A stretch of DNA of 64,000 bases, taken from NCBI GenBank assembly GCA_032622095.1, contig CP136062.1:7320001-7384000 (forward strand), read 5' to 3'. Of the stretch, positions 47,233-56,940 are shown piece by piece; position 1 is the first letter of the stretch; every line of letters begins with the position of its first letter. Position numbers and translations under genes: made by a program. This stretch comes from Siphonodentalium dalli. Taxonomy: Eukaryota; Mollusca; Scaphopoda; Gadilida; Siphonodentaliidae. The notes under the pieces are model-generated. The model searched no databases. It worked only from the letters and a program-made list of their open reading frames with translations, and was not told the DNA's origin.

Positions 47233-47900
47233 GGACTGTATTGAACCCATGAGACACATGTGTGTGTCTCCATAATAAGGTGGCTTTATTTGACCAGTGA
47301 CCAGAAAAAAATATTCTGTGTAATAACCATTGGATCAAACTTTACTTACTATTTCTGAATCATACATACATTCAAAGATACATGTATACTCAAAATTCAT
47401 CATATCATATTATTTTAAGTCATCACGCAAAATTATTAAGACGTATACATTTAGCCAAGATTTGAATTGGGGCCCAGATTATCAAATGGTTAAGTCGACA
47501 ATGACCAAAACAATCAGATAACTAAAATTAAAGTTATTATCTGGAAACCATCTGGGACGGTTGTATACCGGTACCTCTAATTTCTAAACCGGTAGTACGC
47601 GATTGTTTTTTTAAAGAGGAGGGGATGGGAGGGGCGCAAAAACGAATTATGGGCATATTATTAGGGAGGAACGCCATGTGATGAATGATATATTGGTCTT
47701 GGGTGAAGATAGCAAGGATGGTTCCACCACCAACTTATTGTTACCAGGAATTGGCTTGAATGAGAGCATGTACATGTACCTGTATAGTGGGCACTATTCC
47801 AACTAGGTACCCCCATGCTGACTGATATTTACATGTATAATTAATATGTCAAATTACACTATATATATACCGGTATATATATGTGTGTGTATGTAAATTC

Positions 47901-49020
47901 AATGAAAGTGTCCATAGCTCAACTTGGAAAGGGAATAATTTCATGTGTTACAGTCAATTGAGTCATTAGGAATGTGGAAAGTTGAAGGCCTAAACGTAGT
48001 TATGCAAAGAGTAAAATCCAAGATGACCACTGGCAGCAATGTTTTTTTTCTGCTGAATTACCCCAAAATGACTCGTTCCCTTCTACATGTCAATATTAAC
48101 ACCCATAACAAATTCCATGACGATCCGACAAAAGATACGACCTGTAGCCAGTCAAAGGATTTAGTCATACAAAGAGTAAAATCCAAGATGCCTAACAACG
48201 ACCATGTTTTGTAGTCGAATGACCACAAAATGACTCATTCCCATCTACATGTCAGTCTCAACAGCCATGACAAATTTCATAATGATCTGACCAAAGGTAC
48301 GGCCTGAAGCCGTGCCAAAGGATTTAGTCATGCAAAGAGTAAAATCCAAGATGGCTGCTGGCGGCCATGTGTTATGGCCGAATGAGCATCCACAACAAAT
48401 TCCATGATGAACCGACAAAAGATACGACCTTTAGTCTTGTCAAAGGATTTATCGGTAGTCATACAAAGAGTAAAATCCAAGATGGTTACCGGCTGCCATG
48501 TTTTGGGGCCGAATGACCACAAAAGACTCGTTCCCATCTACATGTACATGTCTGCTTGTCAGTGTCAACAGCCGTGACAAATTTCATAATGATCTGACCA
48601 AAGGTGCGAGTGAAGACCGTGCCTAACGATTTACTCATGCAAAGATTAAAATCCAAGATGGCGGCTGGCGGCTATGTTTTTTGGCTGAATGTCCCCGAAT
48701 TGACTTGTTTCTCATCTACATGTCATTGTTTACATCCAACAAAAAATTCATGATGATCAGACAAAAGGATTTTGTCATGTACAAAGAGTAAAATACAAAA
48801 TTGCCGCTGGTGTGCATATTTTTTTGGCCGAATGATCCCAAGATGAATCATTCCGGTCTAAAAGTTGATGCCAACAGCTATGACAAATTTCATAATGATA
48901 CAACCGAAGGTACGACCTGTAGCCTGTATTGTTGATGCATCACACGCACGCACACATCACACGGACAACATATACAAAGTCATGGCAATAGCTCAAACTT
49001 TACAAGTAAAGTTGAGCTAA
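47901..49020 (+). mobile_element. tandem-repeat element copy A4 (complete, few degenerate monomers)
   Basis: Left end 'aatgaaagtgtccatagctc' + 'aacttggaaagggaataatt'. Then about six diverged monomers ('aaagagtaaaatccaagatg', 'gactcgttcccatctacatg'). Then 'cacacgcacgcacacatcac' and the right terminal hairpin AGCTCAAACTTTAC / GTAAAGTTGAGCT. It has the same orientation and the same ends as array A3, but is short. It shows what the element looks like without massive array growth. Confidence 0.82.
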
Positions 49021-49525
49021 CAATAAGGCTGGTATGCATATATCCCCAAATTCAATCTCACACCATCACTGGTTAACCCTTTCATAACTGGAGCTTCCTG
49101 AAAATTTGCGAAAACCCTCACATGTATTCTGAAGGGAACACATTGGCCTACAGGTTGTATTTAACAATAATTAGCTCGACCTTGTACATGTAAGCAGGTG
49201 CATTCTCTTATCAATACGGTGCTCCTGTGGGACATTCACATAACACCATAAGAGAATATACTGTACATGTAATGATGTGTCTGTTTTCTTTTCGGTAATA
49301 TACATGCCCGCATAAAATTGTAGTGCGATCTGGCCATTCCCGGTAAATCTCAAGAGCCCGGTCTGTCAATGCAGATGATCTCAATGTCAAAATGCGACAA
49401 TGGAAAGATCCAGACCATGTTGCACGAAGTGCAGAAATACATGTATTTGGTATCCATGTCAAATTCCATCGCAGTCGGTGCAGAAATTCGGACGACTATA
49501 TGGAACATACAACTACATGTACATG
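49021..49525. other. gene-free stretch, possible degenerate piggyBac-like MITE start
   Basis: 'ggttaaccctttcataactg' at 49073 and 'gtgcattctcttat' / 'ataagagaatata' at about 49200-49260 resemble the 700-1087 and 19694-19953 elements, but no second terminus is clear. Confidence 0.4.
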
Positions 49526-49915
49526 TATAATCAAAGTAATTAACTTGCAAAATGGGGTGATACCATGGTAATACCGTAGTATACGGTATTCACAGCAGTA
49601 TCAAAATAGGCACTGTGGTGGGGTTACGGTACTGTTTGGTTATGATACCACGGTTTATTAGCGGGTCTTGTTAAAGATACGGGAAGCGTTGTCGTGGCTA
49701 TTGCTGTTAAAATGGTCACATCCATGAAAACCACCATAAACAGAAAAAATATTATATTATAGACAAACCTGGTTCTTATACCACTCATAAATATCGCGTA
49801 AATTGCGACATGTTAGCACTCTGTGTTATGTAAACAAAGGTCATGTTTGGTACATGTATATCGCAGTATTACTGGGATGACACCACATTAGAGGTGGTCA
49901 ATTACCTTGGTGTAC
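49526..49915 (-). mobile_element. second CCGCGG-type palindromic MITE family, degenerate copy 3
   Basis: The ends 'ataatcaaagtaattaactt' and 'ggtggtcaattaccttgg' match the 10911-11299 family. The interior 'accgtagtatacggtatt' and 'gataccacggtttattagcg' have lost most CCGCGG sites by C-to-T type changes. Confidence 0.65.
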
Positions 49916-49937
49916 ATGTAGCTGTACTATTACAATG

Positions 49938-50209
49938 TACCCCGCTGGACAAAACAAGTGTCCATTGGCACCGCGGTGTATTGGCCGTTCGGCCGCGGTG
50001 TCAGAGTTTGTAACAGAGCACCGCGGCCGAACGGCAAGTACACTGCAGCCAAAAGGCAACTATCCTCGCTGTCGATTGGCATGTCCACCGTGGTTAGATT
50101 TCTGGTTTGTATTGTCTTTTTCAGTTTGATGAAAGTACACCGTGGCAACTACACCACGCGGCTCAACTGTAGTTAAGTTAAGTGGACACTTGTTTTGTCC
50201 AGCAGGGTA
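49938..50209 (+). mobile_element. CCGCGG TA MITE, internally deleted copy
   Basis: The termini TA + CCCCGCTGGACAAAACAAG (49938) and CTTGTTTTGTCCAGCAGGG + TA (50209) are intact and the length is 272 bp. Compared with ~385 bp in the full copy, the right half has lost its CCGCGG cluster. Short forms with intact ends are typical of cut-and-paste non-autonomous elements. Confidence 0.85.
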
Positions 50210-51640
50210 GTACATGTAACTATGACAATTTAGCCACCAGCTATGTACCGGTAGCTACATGTATCCTCACAGTAATGGACCACCTATAACGCGGTGTCTC
50301 CTTGGTAAAAAATACATGTGCATCAAACAGAAATGTCACAATTATAACAGTAAACATGTTCCTAAAAAATCATGTACACTTTATGTGAATGCGACATGAA
50401 TGGTTTCCATTGTAATCTTCCAGCTGAGTACCCCAAATGTACTTCACATGACTTTGAAGTTGCCGACATTGTTTCAGCTATCAAATTATAAACTCCACCC
50501 ATCGCCTGGTATGTATACCGGTTTATCCGGTTTATGCCTCTGTACCGGTATTGCCTTTATTGGCAGGGCGCTACTTAAAACTATACCATAATGGCGCCCA
50601 ATACAGGAATGGCTTGTGTTGGCTGTTGCATACAATGATACATGTACTATGGGTATTAACATACACATGAACGGTATGCAGGAACATGACTACAGCAATA
50701 GCTTGGCATGCAAAAAAATTGCTATAAAATTCCATAGAATCGCAATTGAATAATGAATTGGGGGGGGGTCGATGTCAACATCATAAAGTGGCCATCATAA
50801 AGCAAAATAGCCATTATCAGCCCTTAGATATTTATATTATGCCATTAATGGCTGAATAGTTTACGATTGTCTCTTTATCCTACTAGCAATGAAAGAATAA
50901 TCCCCGCCACTCCTCGTCAATGAGGAAATATTCTACATGTACACATACAGTATGACGGGGTATGTACATGTAATTATAGGCATATTGATCAAATTATATT
51001 TGAGATTTTTCTCGAATATCATTTTAAAAAGTTCTATTAAAACCGACAATAGTTTTCCCCATTTAAATTTTACTGCATTTGATTCGAGCCGAATTCAGTC
51101 GAATTGTGAATAAATATAAGAAGTCAGACTTACCAAACTCAGAATTAATAAAAGGTCGGCCGACCACAGTATCCCTCGACAACGTGGCAAGTCGATGCCG
51201 CTTTGCTAAAGAAATTTAAAAAAATGTTGAAATGTTCTAAGTCTAAAGGGTTAATAATTCCCTAAACAAATAATTTTTCTGTCATCTATATACATGTTGC
51301 ACATTTCCAATATGTGGGTAACAATACTCTTAAGTTTCAAATATCTATGATTAAAACTGTAGGAGGAGTTGATTACCGTACACCATGAAGAAAATTATGA
51401 AAAATGTTGAAAAGGGTTAATAACTCTGTAAAAAAAAAATACATGTCAACTGCACATCTTCAAGTTATGGGCAACAATACCGTAGAACTAAACCACATTG
51501 CCCATATTGGTATTTTCGCAAGGATGGCATGGTTGTTATAATATCAGAATACACAGGCCTCTCAGTGTGGAATTAACTACATGTATTCCAATGAATGCTT
51601 TCATATAACTGAATGGGATAATCCGTTCAGTATTGAAAGG
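50210..51640. other. gene-free stretch with a MITE fragment
   Basis: 50265-50310 ('agtaatggaccacctataac') is a fragment of the second palindromic MITE family. The remainder is AT-rich with TACATGTA words and a G10 run at 50760. No gene is supported. Confidence 0.4.
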
Positions 51641-51649
51641 ATTAAAGTA

Positions 51650-52260
51650 CAAACAAGAGATGGACTGTCGTCCGGTGCAGTCCCCTTGTTGCATACCATC
51701 TAGTGTGGGCATATCTATAACTTCTGAGGGCTATACATGTACATTTACTCAGACAGATGGACCAAAAAATCAGCATTTTCATATACATGTAAACAAAGAT
51801 GAACAACTATAGCACAAAAAACAAGACAAATATTTGAATGTGCCATTAAATGTCCTTATAATGGTGAACATCCATACAAAATTTCATTGAGATCCGAGCA
51901 TTACTGTTCAAGTTATGGGCTGAACAGACATTGGATGGACCAAACAGCCAACATTTCCAGATAAACAAAGATGTATAACTCTAGAATAGAAAATCTGAAC
52001 AAAACATGTACCGGTAACCTTCTATTGAATGTCCTCATAGTAGTGAACATCCATAAAAACTTTCGTTCAGATCCGAGCACTACTGTTCAAGTTTTGACAT
52101 GAACAGACACCAGACAGACCAAAAATCCAACATTTCAAGATAAACAAAGATGAATAACTCTAGAGTAGTAGTGTTCATAGTAGTGAACATCCAAACCTAA
52201 TTTCATTGAGATCTGAACACAATTGTTCAAGTTATGACATGAACACACATCGGAGTGACG
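51650..52260 (+). repeat. ~180-210-bp degenerate tandem repeat, 3 units
   Basis: 'gtgaacatccatacaaaatt', 'tcattgagatccgagcatta' and 'ctgttcaagttatgggctga' recur at about 51866, 52044 and 52181. The tract ends in 'acggacggacacacgg', the usual 3' tail of molluscan degenerate repeats of this type. Confidence 0.65.
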
Positions 52261-52310
52261 TACGGACGGACACACGGCTACACGCACGGACAGACATGTA
52301 CGAAACAGTA

Positions 52311-52446
52311 CAGTAACGCCCTAAGTAATCAACCCCTTAACCACAACAGAATCATGAGTAACTTTTCAGGATTTAGTCGGAAATATGGCTGGTTGCCATT
52401 CATCGGAAAGCTCTCCCTGAGAGGTCGATTACTTAGGGCATTACTG
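52311..52446 (+). mobile_element. 136-bp TA MITE, complete copy
   Basis: Inverted repeats CAGTAACGCCCTAAGTAATC and the near-inverse GATTACTTAGGGCATTACTG are flanked by TA on both sides (52309-52310, 52447-52448). The interior matches 31928-32028. TA duplication is consistent with a Tc1/mariner-type source transposase. Confidence 0.82.
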
Positions 52447-52448
52447 TA

Positions 52449-53357
52449 TACCCCCTTTTTTTTAAAGGGAGTATAATTATTTATTTCGACACGACTAAGT
52501 CTCAGCATACCTGCATTTTGTCAATATATGCACATACCTGTAACATGTAGAAGAGAATAGAAGATAGTTTGAAATATTATTTCATTAGGGCCTACCGGTA
52601 CTATCGGATTGATCATTGAATGATGTATGCATAATTGCCAGATGCCAGTGATGAAATAGCAGTCTGAAGTCGACAACACTTCCAAAGTAACTTATACCGA
52701 TAAGATGGGAAACTATATAGTACATCCGTACCAGTCCTTCGTATATTTTTGCCATATTGGAAAATCCCAATAAAATATATTTACCACCTGAAGGGAGATG
52801 CCACGTTTGAACCACAATACTAGAGCATTTTGTAGTGGGACAATATAGGTCACTACAGACACGAAATACCTACCGGTACTAGTCAAATAGTATGCACAGA
52901 AATTCATATACCGGTACTAGAACCGGCGCAGCTGTTTACAAATCTGTTTTAGTGTTAAAAGGGGGGGGGGTGGGTGCACCGGTTCATTGGTGATCACGTG
53001 ACTAAACGAAATAATCTCGAACGCTGATATTAAATTTAAAACCTGTATAAATGAATTGTGTATCTAATCATTATCCACCACATGTCTAATTATATAATTA
53101 CATTCAGTGTGTTGGATAAATATAAAGATGTTTACAGTATTATTTCCCAAATAAATTGGTGTGTATGCAGGGAAATGCGCAACGCAATAGAACACCATTG
53201 AATCAGTCATCAGTGTACGCCATGTACGATGAATTTTCCGTACAATGTTATGTTTGAAAGTTTTGATATCGGGTACCGACTAGTCGACGCAACGCGACTT
53301 TTGGGCCTCGACTAGTAGACTCTGAAATTCACTAATCGTTTCAACACTAGAACAAAC
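52449..53357. other. gene-free stretch
   Basis: It holds ACCGGTA-type palindromes and a G-run at about 52962. No gene or named repeat is recognised. Confidence 0.35.
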
Positions 53358-54302
53358 TACCCTGCTGGACAAAACAAGTGTCCAGTGGCACCGCAGTGTA
53401 TTTGCCGTTCAGTCGCGGTGTCAGAGTTCGTAACTGCAGTTGAGCACCTTGGCCGAACGGCATGTACACTGCGACCAAACGGCAAGTACCGGTACACCTC
53501 GGCCGAAAGGCAACTACAACGCGATCGAATGGCATGCACACCGTGGTTAGATTTCTGGTTAGAGGTGCCACGATTATTGTTGATTTTGATAATCGATAAT
53601 CGGTCGTCAATAATCGATTAATCGTACCTAATATTAATAACATTAGTGGAAGTATGCCGTAATATGGCCTATTGCCTGGGTGCTCGTTAACTCAATAACT
53701 GCACTGTCGCTGGTCATTTGAGACATTGGCTGATCAATGTAATATTGCCACCTTTCAAGTATCTTAAAATATACAACGATGTCGCAATGTGTTCAAATCT
53801 GCAGTGCGGCCAATTTATAGAATATACAACGATCCGACGAGAAACCATGTCATATCATCAAATGAACTGCCAACTGTTTGCAACATATATCAGTAGTACT
53901 CATGTTATTGGAATCTCTTTGGTACGCGATCAAATGATGTTAACACCTCGGTTGTAGATAGAACTGTGTAAAATAAACACGGTATTCAATAATACCCGGC
54001 ATCTTCTGACATCCGATATAAATAACACAGATTAATCGACGATGGCAATGGTAATCGATTATCGGCTTTATCAACGGTTCGTCGATTATACGATTAATCG
54101 TGGCACCCCTATTTCTGGTTTGTATCGTCTTTGTTCAGTTTATTGAACGTACACTGCGTTAACTACACCATGGCTGAATGGAAAGTACACCGCGGCCCAA
54201 CTGTAGTTAGCCAGTGGAGCTGCGGTGTAGTTGCATTTCGGCCGCGGTGGCAACGCTAACCACACCGCGGTTAAGTGGACACTTGTTTTGTCCAGCAGGG
54301 TA
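53358..54302 (+). mobile_element. CCGCGG TA MITE, full-length copy split by a hAT MITE
   Basis: Intact ends TA + CCCTGCTGGACAAAACAAG and CTTGTTTTGTCCAGCAGGG + TA. Without the 560-bp insertion (552 bp plus one 8-bp duplication) it is about 385 bp. The centre carries 22-bp units alternating 'gccgaacggcaagtacaccg'-like and CCGCGG dyads, then 'atttctggtttgtatcgtct' as a unique spacer, then inverse units. This is the best reference copy for the family. Confidence 0.9.
53560..54111. mobile_element. hAT MITE inserted in the CCGCGG MITE
   Basis: Ends TAGAGGTGCCACGATTATTG and the inverse 'taatcgtggcaccccta', with the 8-bp duplication TTTCTGGT exactly at 53552-53559 and 54112-54119. Inside the termini lie 'aatcgataatcgg' palindromes. 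Its 79-codon frame (53718-53957) shows no transposase motif. Confidence 0.9.
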
Positions 54303-54375
54303 CATGTATCCACGATCTCGTCAGGCCCGATACCTGCACTTACGATTGTATAGTGGTTGTCTGAACGTACACTTA
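54303..54375. mobile_element. Harbinger-like MITE fragment
   Basis: 'ccacgatctcgtcaggccc' and the terminus 'tggttgtctgaacgtacac' + TTA (54375) match the 2152-2469 family. The other end has been replaced by the CCGCGG MITE. Confidence 0.65.
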
Positions 54376-54503
54376 TCCTATACACATTGGACTATACAGA
54401 GGTCCCAGTTGGTCGCGGAAGGACTCAGGTTAATTATTGGGGATATAACCAGATATAACACTGGATATAATGATTTTTTTTAATATAAATTTATAATGCA
54501 GTC

Positions 54504-54916
54504 TGCCCTGCTGGACAAAACAAGTGTCCACTTAGCCGCGGCCCGCGGGGCGGTTAGCGATGCCACCGCGGCTGAAATGCAACTACACCACGGCCACACT
54601 TGCTAATTACAATTGGGCCGTGGTGTCTTTGCCGTTCGGCCATGGTGACAATGGTGTAGTTGTCGCGCTGTACGTTCCTTAAACTGAAAAAAGACGGTAC
54701 AAACCAGAAATCTAACACAGTGTATATGCCGTTCGGCCGCGTTGTAGTTGCGTTTCGGCCAGTATTTGAGCTCTTCGGCCGCGGTGTACACTACTTGCCG
54801 TTCGGCCGCGGTGCTCAACTTCACTGTCTTCAGTCACAAACTGAAACTCTGGACACTGCTGACGAACGGAAAATACACCGAGGTGCCATTGCACACTTGT
54901 TTTGTCCAGCAGGGTA
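54504..54916 (-). mobile_element. CCGCGG TA MITE, near full-length copy
   Basis: It begins CCCTGCTGGACAAAACAAG (54506) and ends CTTGTTTTGTCCAGCAGGG + TA (54916), about 410 bp. The left flanking dinucleotide reads TG rather than TA, a likely single mutation. The orientation is the reverse of 53358-54302. Confidence 0.85.
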
Positions 54917-55386
54917 TTCCCGGTGATAAAGGACATGTAAGTTGTACACAACGATTCAAAATATCCCTAATCACACGACCGCTTTCGAATCAGAACGTAA
55001 GATTCAAATTCGAATTGAATCTTCGTCAGGCTCTACCACGGGGTTATATAACTTATAAAGTTACTCAGACGTGGTAGCACCTGGACCAGTATGTCTCGAA
55101 CCAGAATTGGTTCCTGCACTTAAATATCAACACTCAACAGCTATGATGCAGCGAAAGTAGGAAAATTTATTTCAACATGCAAATGCAATATGAATCATGT
55201 ATTCATTTCAATTTTCATGATGCATAAACTTCTAAATTTACGGATTATTCCTATGCAGGCTATTGTCATGCTATTTTGCATACATTCAAATATATGAAAT
55301 AGTACATCTACATGTAGTTTATCTTGCGAAACATCATTTCTCAATTTATATTGTGATTAGCAATTTAGCGGTCATCTGTCAAGGCA
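54917..55386. other. gene-free stretch leading into a decayed coding region
   Basis: No supported element. A 77-codon frame at 55263-55496 overlaps the decayed region in a different frame and looks random. Confidence 0.35.
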
Positions 55387-56200
55387 TTGCCATTTTTTTT
55401 GCAAAATCGTTGGCAACCTTTCAACACTGTTCAACATCTTGTGGCTTGTCTGGCCAAACTTTTCTATCAAATATCTTGTTCAAACGGTGTTCGTAAATTG
55501 GCACACAATGCTTACCACAGTGACAGTGCTGTGTATTTCCCCGTCTTGACAAATATGCGTGTTCTCGCGATCAGATTAAACAAATGTATCGTCGTGTGAA
55601 AAAACATGCAGACATTTTCAATGTCATCTCCGAGTCCGGACTATTGACATATTTCTTTTGCGTACTAATTCACCACAAATTGTACAAACTTGTATTTCAT
55701 TCACTTTTGCACAAAAACATAAATTTTGGCAACAATTAAATACACTACATAATTGTATTCCTTCTTTCCTGTTTCAATATAATGACTCAAATGATAAAAA
55801 TGTTGCGAACTATTTTTATCTCGCCGATGTTAAGATGGGCGGTACATTGGCTTTCTTTGGTAACCGTCGATTTAAAGGGGAACCGCTGAATATTGATCGA
55901 TTAAATTTAAGTTATAGATTTAATTTCGGCTTCGAGCTTTGAAAATCCTCCATCAATCTTCTAGACGAAAACGTCTATAGAAAATTAAAGGCAAGCCCCA
56001 AATGTCCAAAAGGCAAACTAGAATTGTGTTTCGAGTCAAAAGTTTTTAATAAGTGAATGAAATATATAAACAAAACATTTACAGTTCCCGTTTCCGAATT
56101 TCAGCACTTTTCATCTTTTGACGTTTTTGATAAATTTTATGAAATTTACAATATGTTTCGGCATTCATGTTCATGGTATTTACTATGTAATGGAGTATAA
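55387..56200 (+). pseudogene. decayed coding region of unknown family
   Basis: Protein-like sequence runs forward through three frames. Frame 1 (55387-55596) includes 'GVRKLAHNAYHSDSAVYFP'. Frame 2 (from 55584) includes 'RRVKKHADIFNVISESG'. Frame 3 (about 55680-56200) includes 'YFYLADVKMGGTLAFFG', 'GEPLNIDRLNLSYRF', 'SPKCPKGKLELCFE' and 'YINKTFTVPVSEFQHF'. In frame 3 the reading continues past in-frame TGA codons at 55940-55942 and 56054-56056, each of which could come from CGA by C-to-T change. Composition is rich in F, Y, N, K and L. At least one frameshift separates each pair of segments. I do not recognise the family; an old viral or transposon gene is possible. It is not a mitochondrial insert of any protein I can identify. 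Confidence 0.5.
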
Positions 56201-56404
56201 CTCACCTTTGCTGAAAAGGACATTTATATTTTATCCTGGCCACTGTAACCAGTTATGCTAATTATTATAAAATTCTAGGTGGAACTCAAGCAATAGAAAT
56301 GGAGTCAAAGTCAGCCAAAGTAATGGATAAGTAAAGTTAAATTTGATTGGTAATTGATCAGTAACGATAATTTTGATTGGTCAGCGACATAGAACTTCGG
56401 AAAA

Positions 56405-56515
56405 CTGAGAACATCACGAAGTAGGTTAGTGGTCTCGAACAGTATCACGAAGTAGGTCAGGGGGGTCTCCGACAACATCACGAAGTAGGTTCGTGGGTCT
56501 CCGACATCTATATTT
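56405..56515 (+). repeat. ~32-bp tandem repeat, 3 units
   Basis: 'atcacgaagtagg' recurs at about 56413, 56444 and 56477, each followed by a 'ggtctc'-type word. Confidence 0.7.
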
Positions 56516-56593
56516 AGTATCAATTAGTCTATTTATATAGATTTCCCGCCAAAACATCGAATAGTATAGCGTTGATTTCGCGTACACGTATAT

Positions 56594-56649
56594 GCTTATC
56601 GCTCGCGAACGAGACCCCTGCGGGGTCTCGTTTCGGGCTCGCTATAAGC
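56594..56649. repeat. strong hairpin with GC-rich tip
   Basis: GCTTAT..CG..CGAACGAGACCCC pairs with GGGGTCTCGTTTCG..CG..ATAAGC around a TGC loop, a stem of about 25 bp with two small bulges. It lies beside the inverted repeat at 56645-56940, so it may be a transposon terminus. It is not a tRNA. Confidence 0.6.
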
Positions 56650-56940
56650 TAGTTTAATTAACGAACCAAAGCTGAACAACATGGGTGCCCGTATGGTGGG
56701 GTTGGGAAATAAATTCTTGGTGGTCATTCAACCAGTAAAACTGATGTTGTGATATGACATAGCGGCTGAAACGACGATACACCTCTATCAACCGACCAAC
56801 ATGGATGTTCCTGTTGCTTCAATTTCACATGATTGAATATTTTTACAACTGGTACTTCAAGTTCATAAAGTTAAGGGGGTCAAACTCAGAAACCCTCCCA
56901 CGAATTATGTGGTTCTAAACTCAGCTCATAAATCAACCCA
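56645..56940 (-). repeat. dispersed repeat, inverted copy of 20085-20460
   Basis: 'agtttaattaacgaaccaaa', 'acatgggtgcccgt', 'aaccgaccaacatggatgtt' and 'attatgtggttctaaactca' are the reverse complement of words in 20085-20460. Confidence 0.65.

Larger units (their letters stand above)
46620..47530 (+). repeat. ~0.9-kb duplication, copy of 25431-26490
   Basis: It matches in order 'gagctacatgggctaacatt', 'gataacgaagacttaaccc', the MITE at 46795-46945, 'atgagacacatgtgtgtgtc' and 'aaggtggctttatttgacca'. It differs chiefly by the (AT)n expansion at 47189 and by small deletions. Confidence 0.65.

Noticed and set aside
55387-56200. Mitochondrial insertion (TGA read as Trp)
   Set aside because: Two in-frame TGAs would fit a mitochondrial code, but the sequence does not resemble any mitochondrial protein I know, and frame changes at other points fit ordinary decay better.
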